Positions 38,918 through 49,528 of a stretch of 64,000 nucleotides of DNA are shown here, in pieces. The stretch lies in the NCBI GenBank assembly GCA_023231475.1, contig JALJEE010000206.1, forward strand, positions 1 through 64,000. The letters are read 5' to 3'. A program made the position numbers and the translations under genes. The stretch's first letter is position 1. Each line of letters opens with the position of its first letter. This DNA comes from Seison nebaliae (taxonomy: Eukaryota > Rotifera > Pararotatoria > Seisonacea > Seisonidae). The notes under the pieces were generated by a model that had not been told where the DNA came from, made no database searches, and saw only the letters and a list, made by a program, of their open reading frames with translations.

Positions 38918-39468
38918 TGTCTATTGTCTCTCTATTTCTCTGTGAGAATGAGATGATGATGATGATATATGGATAAATGAATTGAACGATTGAAAGTTTG
39001 AAATAATTTTATGCATTTAATTGAAGGTAAGAATGAAGAAGTCTCTTCATATAAGAGATCATTGTTCTAATAATATTCTGGAGGGGAAGGAAAAGATTGA
39101 TTAATTAATAAGAATATGTGCAAGAAATCAAATGTTTCCATTCACTTCCATATATATTATTATCTAATGATTATACGTATGAGATAGATGTGTGAGTAGA
39201 AAGATCAGGAAAAGAAAACGCTCGTCAATTCAAACAATCGATTAATTTTCTCTTTTTCTTCCACTCATCCACTCTCTCCATCAACACACCGTTAAACTCT
39301 TCATGATTGCATAAGTTCTCCAGAAAATTCTTCTTTTCCACTTTCCTCCTCACACAACTCTCCATCAATCAACGAACCTCACAATATTTCAAAAAATGCA
39401 AACAGAGATCAATTTCTACATATATCACTTTCTTCATCTCTCTATGTTTAGATTTATATAAACGTTGC

Positions 39469-39530
39469 ACAACAACAACAAAAACAACAACAACAATAAG
39501 AAAAAGAAGAAGAAGAAGAAGAACGACAAC
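39469..39530. repeat. (CAA)n and (GAA)n microsatellites
   Basis: AAC and AAG trinucleotide runs separated by an A-rich spacer. Confidence 0.85.
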
Positions 39531-39641
39531 GTATAATAATGATAAATAATTGATAATTGTATCAAATTGGAAGAAAATAAATTTTCGTCTAAATCACAGA
39601 TGAAGAATTTGTAAAAATGACTAATAAGAGAATGAAAGTTA

Positions 39642-39679
39642 GTTGTTGTTGTTGTTGTTGTAGTTGTTGTTGTTGTTGT
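39642..39679. repeat. (GTT)n microsatellite
   Basis: GTT units interrupted once by a TAG. Confidence 0.85.
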
Positions 39680-39877
39680 GATGATTTTCAGAATTAATTC
39701 AGTACTACAATTGTTAATGATTAGAATGTCTCAATAAATATTAAGTTTTTGGAAGAAAATGAAGAAATTGGAATTGGCAGTGAAAACTAATTACGTACCG
39801 TGCAATTCAATTCCATCGAATACTCGTCCTCGTACTATAAACCATCCTCTCTCACATTCATTTTCGAAGTATTCGAG

Positions 39878-40603
39878 ATGTATAGAAAACATTCCGTTTG
39901 GAAAAAACTATCCGTCCATCTGACTACATCTCCTCCCCACCAACTACATTCTCCTCCTCGTCTTCAGCTGTATCGCTACGAACTGTATACTGTTGATACC
40001 ATCATCATCGACAATAATAAGAAACTGGAAGAGATCTTTTCTGTTGCTTATACCCAATGCACACAATCTCACCACTTAACAAAACATCGACTAGAGATTG
40101 ATATTATAATTATTTTGTTCAGTGAATTGGTGGAAGAAGGAGTAAAAATAGAAAGAAATAATAAACCCGATCCCTCCAACAAGGAAGAAAGGAAATATAA
40201 GAAACAAAACTCAATCGAACTTTGCATCATCTTCTTTTCTTTTCAATTATTATCACCAACTTCTCTGTTCCATTTACGTTCTAACGGTAATTTTACAAGG
40301 TCACTTAAAAGCATCCAACTTCTCCTTCCAATTATTGTTCTTTCAACGTCCCACTATCGATCGTCAATTTCTTGTTCTCCTCATCTATCACACGATCACC
40401 AAACTTATATAATTCTCATCTTATTTGTCTCATCAATCAACGCGTCCTATTTCCACCTCAAACCGCCACCTCAAAAAATTTCTAGTTCTAATTTTATTCA
40501 ATTTTCTCTATTTCAGAAAAACCATCATCCTCGAAAACCATCATTCCAGTTAATAGATAATTATCGTGTTAATTTCAGTTCATTTATTTTAGGGAAATTT
40601 TAA
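39878..40603 (+). CDS. Orphan open reading frame, 241 residues, doubtful
   Basis: The frame is open from 39800, and the first ATG is at 39878. It resembles no family I know. In DNA of this base composition an open stretch of about 267 codons is unlikely by chance, which is the only argument for it. Against it: the product is rich in Ser, His, Pro, Ile and Leu with no domain. The strand is pyrimidine-rich, which itself suppresses stop codons. The frame also sits in the RyR upstream region between microsatellites and a MITE. It could be a lineage-specific gene, a decayed coding exon or a composition artefact. Confidence 0.25.
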   Translation: MYRKHSVWKKLSVHLTTSPPHQLHSPPRLQLYRYELYTVDTIIIDNNKKLEEIFSVAYTQCTQSHHLTKHRLEIDIIIILFSELVEEGVKIERNNKPDPSNKEERKYKKQNSIELCIIFFSFQLLSPTSLFHLRSNGNFTRSLKSIQLLLPIIVLSTSHYRSSISCSPHLSHDHQTYIILILFVSSINASYFHLKPPPQKISSSNFIQFSLFQKNHHPRKPSFQLIDNYRVNFSSFILGKF

Positions 40604-41276
40604 AAGTTTTCTTTTCACTCACAATTCTGTTACACTACAATATAAGCACCAATACTTTCACTCAGATTTCAATATTGTCAGTTTAGCCTGACCTTATGAC
40701 TTAAGCGATTCCAAAGTTTTTCACGACAATTAATCAAATTTACATAAATAATTCGAAAGACGAACTTAATTATGCGAGAATGATATTCTGGATTCCAATC
40801 TTCAAATTGAGAAATTGAGTGTTCATTCCTTTTCTTCTCATTCCGTTGGTGGAAATGATGAGATTAAACAAACAGTCAAATGAAACGTTATTCAATTGGA
40901 GATTGTGGTAAAATAATTGATTCTTTTCCTTCAAATAAGTCGCTTCTTGAAATTGATTAAGCTATCCGTCTCATCAATAACTGGCGTCCATTTACAACAA
41001 GTTTCCATTTTCAACTCACCTTTACTATATCCATTTTTTCCTTCAACATTCTCCGTAAAAAGAATTAGTCTAATTGAATCTCGAATTTTCCCACGAGTAA
41101 ATGAGAATTGCAGAATAAAAAGTTAAATTGAGATTAACACAACATATTATATTTCCTTCATTTTCTCATACTCCATTAACTTAATTTTGTTTCCTAATAA
41201 ATTCCTCTCAAATTGAAGCTCGTCTAATGAGAAACTGAAACACAATAATAGCCAACTTGAAAAATTCAACGAAGTA

Positions 41277-41635
41277 TCCCTAGCATACAAAATTTTTGTT
41301 TGTAACGTTATAGTTACTTAAAAGCAAGCAGTAACATCAACGTTTAACTTTGAAGAAAGTTACCGTAATTACAACTAAAAATTGTACATAAAAGTAATAT
41401 TTTAGCTCTTTTCAAAAAAAATTGATTTGTCGTAATAAAAAAAAAAAATTAACCAATGATTATAAATAAATGACATATACCAGATATTTTTGTAGAGAAA
41501 AATTTCTAAATAAATGACATGAAATTTCTTTTTAAGGTTACATTTTAGTTATTTTACGTAAAGTTAAAGGTGGATTCAACGTAACATTAACTTATTTTGC
41601 AACGTTACTGTTTATCAAATTTTGTATGCTAGGGA
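41277..41635. mobile_element. MITE with 19-bp terminal inverted repeats and TA target duplication
   Basis: TCCCTAGCATACAAAATTT at 41277-41295 is exactly inverted at 41617-41635. TA dinucleotides at 41275-41276 and 41636-41637 flank it, as expected for a Tc1/mariner-type insertion. Similarity between the arms continues inward (GTAACGTT in both), and ATAAATGACAT is repeated internally. There is no coding capacity, so it would need a transposase from elsewhere. A TA duplication is weak evidence in AT-rich DNA, but it coincides exactly with the repeat ends. Confidence 0.8.
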
Positions 41636-41637
41636 TA

Positions 41638-42001
41638 TTCATAAAGTCAATACTACAATGATCTCTCATGTCAAATTCCGAAATATATAAAATTCTTATA
41701 AAATTCAAAATAAATTTTCTTCTGATTTTGAAAATAAAAATTTGTCATTTTCTTTTTTATGTTATAAGTAGTTTTAATCGACGAGCTACGACGTCATTAA
41801 TTGCCAAATGGGAAATGTCGTTCCTGACCGATTTCAATCAATAAATTTTTAGAAGATTATTAGAAAGAAAATGTTAAGCTCAATCAAAATAGAAATTAGT
41901 TGGATGAAATTTGAATTTTGTATGTTGAAATTTATCGAGAAATAATTGGACGTAGTGAAATGTGTATGAGATGAGTATGAGTGAATTGAATAGGAATTGG
42001 G
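41638..42001. other. Upstream region of the kelch gene
   Basis: AT-rich, non-coding, leading to a TATA box. No other element was recognised. Confidence 0.45.
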
Positions 42002-42009
42002 TATAAAAG
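42002..42009 (+). promoter_or_regulatory. TATA box of the KLHDC10-like gene
   Basis: TATAAAAG lies 163 nt before the predicted start codon. An initiation site about 30 nt downstream would fall at about 42035, inside the GTCGAGAATTGTGCGCTCT motif that recurs near the tubulin cofactor B start. Confidence 0.5.
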
Positions 42010-42171
42010 TAGTGTGGAAAATAGAAAAGTCGAGAATTGTGCGCTCTCCATCCAAAATGACATTTTTCTCTCAAATAAGTGAATGGTTATGGTCTCGAAA
42101 GTTAAATATTTTTCTTTTTGTAATTCACTTCAGATTTCGATTAAAACGCGAAAAGCTTTTTCAGTTCTACA

Positions 42172-43419
42172 ATGCAAAGACGTCATCAAACGATGATTTT
42201 TGTTATTATTTCTTCTCCTCTTTCAATTTCTTTATGTTCAATTATTTAGGGTACGAAACTACCTCAGATGTACAAGACAATTCGGTTGACTCATCGATCG
42301 GTGAAACCATCACGACGGTCTGGTCATCGTATGGTAGCGACAGCGACTGATTTGTGGTTATGGGGCGGTTATGACAATCGAACGTTTCCTCAAGTATTTG
42401 CTGAATTGTGGCGATATAACATTTTGACAAGAGTATGGTATCAACAAAAAACGACAGGTGATATTCCTGTAGATCTATGTGCATCGCCCGCCATCTGTTT
42501 GGTCGGGTCTGATTATTTGATGTTATATAGTGGGACATCGGAAGTATTTAGTGAAAATTTACGATCGGAAGTTTATCAATTATCATTGACAACTTTCCAA
42601 TGGAAAAAACGGAAATTTACATCAGTTGTCAGTGATGAAATTGATCAACCACCACGAGTTTATGGTGGAACAATCTTTTATTATAATCAGAAAATCTACA
42701 TAATTGGTGGCATCGATGGTCATCAACAATATTATTCGAAATTGTTTGAAATTGACCTCGATGCCGACACAATCCAATGCCGAGCAACATTTATGAAAAC
42801 AACCGGATTCTATCGAGCTGAACCAGCAATATGGAAAGATAAATTATATTTGTTCGGAGGTTCAACTCATCAACGTCAAGTTCGCTCTTTAAATGAAATT
42901 CCGGTGATGAACCTAATGACATTCGAAGAGGATTTGATAAAATTACCAGAAGGAATGGACATTCCACGTAGTCGCAAATTCCATTCACATGGACAACATA
43001 AAAATTTCGTTTTCGTTTTCGGTGGAATCGTCGAAGAGAGTTTGGATCGATATGAAGAAATCGATAAATATCTCTGGAGATTCGATTGCGATACTTCGTC
43101 ATGGAGGAGAATAGAATTAATTTGTGAGAATCTCATTCCAACTTGGTTCGCAGCGTCGGCTTGTTACGACGGAACTTTCTATCAACATGGAGGTGTCCAT
43201 TATGTGGCTGGTGCCGGTTATCGACATCGGGAATTTTTCCTTATAAATCTCTCATTGAAATCTTTGAGATTCATATGTTTCTCACGTTATTTGATGGAGG
43301 AACGGATTGATGATGGGAATGAGAATGCAATCGAAGAGAAATATCGGAAATTGGGAATTCCATCAGAATACACTCGCCAACTGATGATTGCAGTTCGAGC
43401 ACGTCGATTACCTTTATAA
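42172..43419 (+). CDS. KLHDC10-like kelch-repeat protein
   Basis: Six-bladed kelch propeller of the KLHDC10 type. Relatives are substrate receptors of cullin-2 ubiquitin ligases, and KLHDC10 also activates ASK1. Exon 1 is 42172-42201 (ten codons), then a 48-nt intron (GTTATT...TTAG), then exon 2 at 42250-43419, 399 residues in total. Blades show RRSGHRMVATATDLWLWGGY, ELWRYNILTRVWYQ, RVYGGTIFYYNQKIYIIGG, KDKLYLFGG, RSRKFHSHGQHKNFVFVFGG and YQHGGVHYV. The short C-terminal helix (YTRQLMIAVRARRLPL) is where the family carries its elongin/cullin contact. The start was chosen because the tiny first exon joins the second in phase; a start at the in-frame ATG at 42268 would lose only 16 residues. The gene is convergent with tubulin cofactor B. 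Confidence 0.8.
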
Positions 43420-43757
43420 AATATTTTTTATGTCTACTAATAAAAGACAATTATTATTCACTATCACCAAATGTATTCTATGATTGAACATCATTAATAA
43501 CGGAATTTTTAACAATAGTTCTTGAAAGAATTAAAATAAATGAAATGACTTCTAAAGTTCTCAATTTAATACTATTTCCTGTTTAATTTATTTTAATTTA
43601 TTTTAATAAAATTTAAATTATTTTAATTTATAACTCAAATTAATTTTATTTTTCCTTTGAAATGCGATTAAAATTTTTATTCGACTTATTTCTCAATGGG
43701 AAACATTTGATTTTTTGAGAAGGACAAATAATCAATCGATTATCGATGGAATTAATG
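43420..43757. other. Convergent 3' spacer, very AT-rich
   Basis: Between the ends of the kelch gene and TBCB. It contains AATAAA-like sites for both strands and repeats of TTTATTTTAA. No gene was found. Confidence 0.5.
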
Positions 43758-44710
43758 TTAATAATTCCATTTCTTTCTGGAATATGATGATGGAATGGAA
43801 GATATATCCGATTCGGACGTAATAGTAGATAAAGAAGTAGTTGAATAATCTCTTCTCAAATTACCTTCATCATCATCATCGTCATCATCGTCATCGTCTT
43901 CGTCACCAGAAACTGTTCCAAATAATGATTGATAATGATTAACGTCACGATCTCGTTCGGAGATTTCGATGCAACTTGGTGGGACGAATGAACCATGATT
44001 GGGCGAACAATGGAAATAGTGGATACCTTGGACGCTTCCATCGTTCGCTCCAATTGGTTCATCATACTCGACACCAACAAAAGGATATTTTGTGTTGAAG
44101 AGTACATGATCAATGAAAGCGATACGTCCTGAACGTTTCTCTTTTCCTACGACATTCACTTCACATTTCGTTCCAACTTCGAATTTTTCTTTCAATTCTT
44201 TCGCTATCGCTGTCTCATATTGACTCCGCTTAATCGGTTTCCCATCCGCATCAAAAAACTTCTTTTTACTTTCACCTGCAAATCGTCCTGAAAAAAAAAG
44301 AGAATTAAATGAACAAACAGAAATGACTTCTTTATACCTAATTTATGTTGTTTCTTATAATCTCGAATCGTATTCTTGAGTTGCGAATAACATGAGTCAG
44401 TGATGACTTTATGTGGTTTATCCGTCACATCCTTCGACGCGTCAACTACTCGTAATGTGCAAGTGTTGTTGATGGGATATGAAGTTAATTTGTTCGTTTC
44501 GTTGTGCAAAGTCTCGAGAAAGTTTTTGGAAGAATTATACAAATCAATTCGCATATGATCTATGGGAATCTTCGTTATCTTCTCCAATTTCACTTTCAAT
44601 TCACCGACGGTTAACGTTCGCTCGAAACAACGTTTGCTGCTACTCATCATCGTTTTGGATTCGATAGTACATAGAAAGAAAATTGATGGTTGCTCACCGT
44701 CTAGCGCCAT
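43758..44710 (-). CDS. TBCB: Tubulin-folding cofactor B (ubiquitin-like + CAP-Gly)
   Basis: Cofactor B binds alpha-tubulin and works with cofactor E in tubulin heterodimer folding and recycling. Exons 44710-44338 and 44287-43758 are joined by a 50-nt intron (GTATAA...TTCAG) and give 300 residues. The N-terminal ubiquitin-like domain (RTLTVGELKVKLEKITKIP ... MRIDLYN) is followed by YKKQHKLGRFAGESKK. The CAP-Gly domain spans about residues 190-240 (KCEVNVVGKEKRSGRIAFI ... PFVGVEYDEPIGANDG ... GIHYFHC ... HGSFVPP). Vertebrate TBCB (244 residues) ends in a short acidic tail. Here an Asp-run and a Ser/Thr-rich tail of about 60 residues follow, ending KKWNY. The usual GKNDG signature reads GANDG. 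The start is the first true ATG; the frame is open slightly further upstream. Confidence 0.95.
43868..43905. repeat. (ATC)n repeat coding for an Asp run in TBCB
   Basis: Imperfect CAT/CGT repeat on the plus strand, read as consecutive GAT/GAC codons on the minus strand after the CAP-Gly domain. Confidence 0.8.
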
Positions 44711-45211
44711 ATTCAAATTTCAATTTCTTTCCAAAAGGAAGAAATGAAACAAAAATGAAAATTCTCTTTCGCTCACTTTTCTCAATTAAATGACAACTAA
44801 TTTAAAATTGTTAGAAGGATGACGTCGAATATTGTGCGCTCTTCCACCTATAAATATCTAGTTAAAAAGCAGTTGCAACTTCCTATCTAATGTAAGCTTA
44901 CTCGTATATCTCATCTGGAAACTTTAAATATGGAATTTGTTTTAAATTTAAGAAATTTCAACTTTTAAGCTTAAATGAAAAAATGATTAATTTCCATAAG
45001 AGAATTAATAATAATTCATTAATTATAATAATTATTATGATAATTATTTTTCTTTTTCTTCATTCTTTTCGGTTAAATTACTAGAAATAAGGAAAAAAAA
45101 TTATTCAAAATTTTTTCATTAAAAATATTGTTTCAATCGATTTTTTTTAAAATAAATTTCATTCAGATTTCTTTCATCATTCGATTGTTGTTAAAGTGAA
45201 GTTTTAAGAGA
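44711..45211. promoter_or_regulatory. Shared divergent promoter region, TBCB (-) and Munc18-like (+)
   Basis: 500 bp separate two head-to-head start codons. It contains GTCGAATATTGTGCGCTCT at 44824-44842 with TATAAATA just beyond it, and an AT-rich palindromic stretch at 45003-45050. Which strand each element serves is inference. Confidence 0.45.
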
Positions 45212-47278
45212 ATGAAATTGTTATTGGAGAAATTGCAGACAGTTCTTCTCAATGATATATTGTCACAATTTAACGAGAATGCTATGGAGAAGAATTCATA
45301 TATCAGTAAAATATTTCGTGTGTTAGTGGTGGACGATTTGGGACTAAATTTGATTAATCGATCTCTCAAATTCAGTTCACTCATTAATATGGGTATAACG
45401 TTGATTGAATTTATTAAGAAACAAAGACAACCATTACCAGCATTCGATGTCATTTATTTAGTGGAATGTACATCGGAGAATATCAGTAAAATTATCGAAG
45501 ATCAAAAAAAAGGATTGTATAAATCGTCATATATTTATTTCCTTACTACTTGTTCAAGTGAGATGTATGAGAAGTGTATGAGTTATTCACCTAATCCGAC
45601 TTCACTTATTTCGATTTGGCAAGTGAATTTAGCCTTTCATCCATATACTCATCTCTCTTATACATTATCATTGACAGATGAGGATGATGGAAACGAATTC
45701 CTCAAACTCAGTTTATTGTCGAATGAGAATATGCAGATGAAGATGGAAGAAAAGATCGTTCGACGATTAATGACATTGTTCTTCTCATATAATGAAATTC
45801 CAAATATTCGATATCAGAAGAATTCGAATGTTTGTACAAAATTGGCGAAGAAGATTGAAGTTCAATTAAAAGAAGAAATTGATAAAGTGAAAGTGACGTC
45901 ATGTTCATCATGTCTATTAATTGTTGATCGTTCCATTGATCCATTATCGCCATTAATTCATGAAGCTAGTTTTGAATCATTATTATACGAAGTTTTCTAT
46001 CAATCAATCGATCACAATTCACACGAATTATCATTATCAAAACAAAACGGTTTCAACGACGTCAAAACATTTTCTTTATTAGACGAAATTTATACGAGTC
46101 AAATCACACAATCATCCCAACAACAACAACCGTCAATTCAACAATCGAGTGAGAAAGAAAAAACATTACAAAATTTCTCACCATATCGACGGTTGTGGGA
46201 TTCGATTCGATATGATTCATTAAATGTCGCTCAAATGAAATTGTCGAATAAGTTGAAAGAATTGACTAATGATGAAAGGAAATTAATGACATTTGAAGAG
46301 AATGTACAAGATCAACAAGCACAAATCAATAATCGATTGAAACGATTGGCACCACATAAGATTAAAGAGAAGAATGACGTTCAATTGACATTGACATTAT
46401 TGGAACGTGTAATGAAACATTATAGTCGTTTGGAGAAATTGATCGAAGTCGAACAAACAGTTGTCGCTAATTGTCAGCCCGTATTGGATTTCTTACAAAT
46501 TATTAAAGATTCTAATATTGATCAAATGGATCGATTACGATTAATTCTCTTAATTTATTTGACACAAAGAGGCTACTCAAAAAAGTCGTTTAATGAAAAG
46601 AAATTATCAATTAACGAAATTGAACAGATGATGTCTCATGTGAACATGTCAGAGAGTCATGTTCAATTATTTCATTTCTATCAAAAATTGATCGAAAAAC
46701 GTTGTGATAAATCATTGAAACCAAATCATCAATTATCTATTGATAACGTTCTGATGTGTGATCAATGGCGTCCGATGATACAAAGTTTCATCAGAGATCT
46801 AATCACTGGAAATTTGTCATGTGAGAAATTTCCATTAATTAAATTGCTCGACACAAATTATGCTGGAACTCAATCGAAATCCTCAAATAAATTAACGACC
46901 CGATTAAATCCGTTCGCTAATACGTCACGTTTTCATTCTGGTGGCGAAGGCGACATTACTGCTAGTGCTCGTCGAGGACCGAAAGAAGGGAAAGATCAAT
47001 CTCCTTCACCATCCAGACATAATTCGAAAGATTTCAATATTATCAATAATCAGGTTTATGGGAATGTCATTCCATTGACAGGAGCATCAAAATATTTTAT
47101 TTATATCGTGGGGGGAATGACTCATTCAGAAATTCGTTCAGTCCATCAACTTCGTACGGACAAATCGATCGATTCCGAACTATTCATCGGAAGTGACACA
47201 ATTATCACTTCTCCCACTTATTTATCATCTATCCTAACCTATTTAAACGGTCATATAACTAATTCTGTTCCGATTTGA
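45212..47278 (+). CDS. Sec1/Munc18-family (SM) protein, syntaxin-binding
   Basis: SM proteins clasp syntaxin/SNARE bundles and control vesicle fusion. Single exon, 688 residues. The N-terminal domain 1 has FRVLVVDDLGLNLINRS, ...GITLIEFIKKQRQPLPAFDVIYLVECTSENI and YIYFLTTC. Domain 2/3 has CLLIVDRSIDPLSPLIHEASFESLLYE. The C-terminal block is SKYFIYIVGGMTHSEIR followed by GSDTIITSPTYL. The order and spacing match neuronal Munc18/Rop most closely, but identity is modest and there is a Gln-rich insert near residues 305-325 and a Ser/Arg-rich insert near 560-600. It may be a diverged exocytic paralog rather than the main Rop orthologue. It is unusual for the window in having no intron. It shares its upstream region with TBCB and converges with the secreted-protein gene. 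Confidence 0.85.
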   Translation: MKLLLEKLQTVLLNDILSQFNENAMEKNSYISKIFRVLVVDDLGLNLINRSLKFSSLINMGITLIEFIKKQRQPLPAFDVIYLVECTSENISKIIEDQKKGLYKSSYIYFLTTCSSEMYEKCMSYSPNPTSLISIWQVNLAFHPYTHLSYTLSLTDEDDGNEFLKLSLLSNENMQMKMEEKIVRRLMTLFFSYNEIPNIRYQKNSNVCTKLAKKIEVQLKEEIDKVKVTSCSSCLLIVDRSIDPLSPLIHEASFESLLYEVFYQSIDHNSHELSLSKQNGFNDVKTFSLLDEIYTSQITQSSQQQQPSIQQSSEKEKTLQNFSPYRRLWDSIRYDSLNVAQMKLSNKLKELTNDERKLMTFEENVQDQQAQINNRLKRLAPHKIKEKNDVQLTLTLLERVMKHYSRLEKLIEVEQTVVANCQPVLDFLQIIKDSNIDQMDRLRLILLIYLTQRGYSKKSFNEKKLSINEIEQMMSHVNMSESHVQLFHFYQKLIEKRCDKSLKPNHQLSIDNVLMCDQWRPMIQSFIRDLITGNLSCEKFPLIKLLDTNYAGTQSKSSNKLTTRLNPFANTSRFHSGGEGDITASARRGPKEGKDQSPSPSRHNSKDFNIINNQVYGNVIPLTGASKYFIYIVGGMTHSEIRSVHQLRTDKSIDSELFIGSDTIITSPTYLSSILTYLNGHITNSVPI

Positions 47279-47688
47279 CGAAATGACACCGAAATTTGTT
47301 GGAATTCATTTTCGAAAAAGAATTCATTTCACTCTTATCAATCAATTGCAAGAGAATGATCTTTCTTTTCCCCGTTCAACTATTAAAAATTTCCACTCTC
47401 ATCAAACAGATTCCATTCAACCAAATTTAATTTATTATGACGATTCTTTTTTTTTCATCTTTTCAATCTATTATAATATTGTCTCATTGAATATAACTTG
47501 TGATTTTAATGTGGGGGGAAAGTATAAGAGTTTGTCGAAGAATAAGAGAAAAAAAAAAGGAAAATGGAAATTATTTGAGAAGATTTTCTCGAAATTCTTT
47601 CTATTAATTAATTCGGTTTGGGGAAAGAATTGTCAAGAGAAATTCTAAATAAACTAAAAAAGAAAAATTATTCGAATTCATCTCCATC
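47279..47688. other. Convergent 3' spacer
   Basis: An open frame at 47283-47648 has no coding character; the stretch most likely holds the 3' UTR of both neighbours. Confidence 0.45.
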
Positions 47689-49528
47689 TTATTCTGACAA
47701 CGAAGCACTTCGTGAGATGATTAATGTCCATTTATTGCAGACGTATCGTCTCTTCGGACGACGACGTTTGAGTGGAGTACAAAATAATCGATTTCGTCGT
47801 CGCATTAACGGCACTTGTAATCGACATAAATCGAGTGGAACAGATAAACGTTGAGATAAGAGGCGAATATCATTAGCAGCCGTTCTACAATCATTCTTCG
47901 TATGATGACTACATTCTGAATAGATATTGTTCAATTGTCGATATTTCCGTTTCATTATCGTCTGATCATCTTTCGAAATCGCTTGCCAATTGACGTAGCT
48001 ACTAAATATTTCATTTGAGTCGGTTGAATAATGCCAAATACAATTGTGTGGTAACAATGGAAGACTGGAGAAATCATGACTCTAAATGAATGAAAAGATT
48101 TTAATAAATTTTCATAAATTCCAACTTTCCATTCAACAAAATTCGAATTGGCTTTCTTACAAAGTATTTGTTTTCGAGGTGAATTATAGAAAATGAGATT
48201 AATGAAATCACCTAAAGGTAAATCGTTGTGACTTATCGTATAAATTGTTGCTAAAACGGAAATTGAAGAATTGAAGAATTGGAAAAGAGAAAAAATGTTA
48301 ACTCCATCGGAAATAAGAAGATGTGGAAATTGGATGGAAAAGAAACATCGCAGACAGACCAAAAGTCAAATGTTTCATTCTCCCAATTTTACAACTAGGA
48401 CGTATCATAATTCGTTTGGGATGAAAGAATACCTCGTCATTGATGTCAACAAACGATTTATAAGTTTCTATCGAATTATCGATGATATTCTCCTCCTTAT
48501 CAATATCTGTTGGCATCATTTCATTCCATTCGATAAAACCGGAGAATGATTTCGTCGATTCATCTTCGACCATTGAAAGATCGTTCGATTTCCCTAAAAT
48601 CTCTTTGTTCATTCCATCGAATTGTTGTGGGAAGATTGGCTGATTTCCTTCCTGTCTCACCGAATCCACCAAATCGTATGTGGAATATTCGAAGAAGAAA
48701 TATGAGCACGAATATTCGACATCATTCTCTCCATCTTCTATATGATTTTCAGTCAATAAACAATGTTGTTCCAAACCATAATTGATAATTAGAACGGTAT
48801 TGTCGGGTTGGATGATTTGCACCCACCAACAATTCAAATCTTCTGTCTGTGGAATTAAATGTATTGATGAAATTGTTTAAAAAAGAAATAACCATTTGTG
48901 GAGAGAATAAGAGTAATTCTGTTGATTTCATTCTACAAAGAAATTCCTGTTGTCGTCGTCGTACGTCGATCTTACGAGTCACGTAGAGCATTGTCCGATT
49001 ATGTACAAAGCGACCTAACATGTCAGCCGTATAAATGGTGATTGATGTGAGGATGTCTAGAAAGGAATTTACAATTAGATTTTAAACTGATTTCAATAAA
49101 TGAAAATAAAAACGAGGATAATTACTCCATTTGGCGGTCAAGTAAGATTTCTTCAAGAATTTCCTTCGATTCCTCATAACGAATGGATTGAATTGATTTG
49201 GTTGAAAGAGGTGTCGGTTGGGCTGGTACAAACGTTTTAAACGTTGACGATAACGATTGTTTAACGTTCGATCATAGTCTTGTTGTCGGAATTGAAATTT
49301 TCGACGAATCAGTTGAATGGTGAGGGAGAATAAGGACGAATAAGCGACATCACTCTCCAAATCGATTAAATCATCAGGATCGTCGGTGTGGACAGATGTT
49401 CGAACGGGATAGCTAATGTTGGGATGTATTTGGAATTTATCCCGTCTCACACTGATTTGAGAGGATGGAGAATATTTGAATAACATGAAAATGAGAATGA
49501 TTGGTAAATATGCATCGATGTTCCACAT
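47689..49528 (-). CDS. Unrecognised secreted Cys-containing protein, 512 residues
   Basis: I do not recognise this family. Five exons join in frame: 49528-49126, 49056-48893, 48846-48393, 48250-48126 and 48081-47689. Introns are 69, 46, 142 and 44 nt. The third junction is the least sure: a stronger-looking donor at 48432 is out of phase, so I used GTAAAA at 48392. The protein begins MWNIDAYLPIILIFMLFKYS, a plausible signal peptide. A basic region rich in Arg/Gln follows (about 80-135). Then come NRTMLYVTRKIDVRRRQQEF, NCWWVQIIQPDNTVLIINYG, an acidic stretch near 220-275, and a Cys-bearing C-terminus (HNCIWHY, SECSHHTKNDC, LDLCRLQ, RRRNRLFC) ending in dense Arg/Lys with RRRPKRR. The dibasic sites could be processed by furin. 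Absence of stops across five joined exons supports a real gene. Function unknown. Confidence 0.6.

Larger units (their letters stand above)
38918..41276. other. Gene-poor RyR upstream region
   Basis: Expected to hold RyR promoter and 5' UTR. It contains the microsatellites and the orphan open frame listed separately; otherwise no recognised feature. Confidence 0.5.

Noticed and set aside
47283..47648. 121-codon ORF after the Munc18-like gene
   Set aside because: Begins 5 bp after the stop of a convergent gene and ends in A/T homopolymers; most likely 3' UTR.
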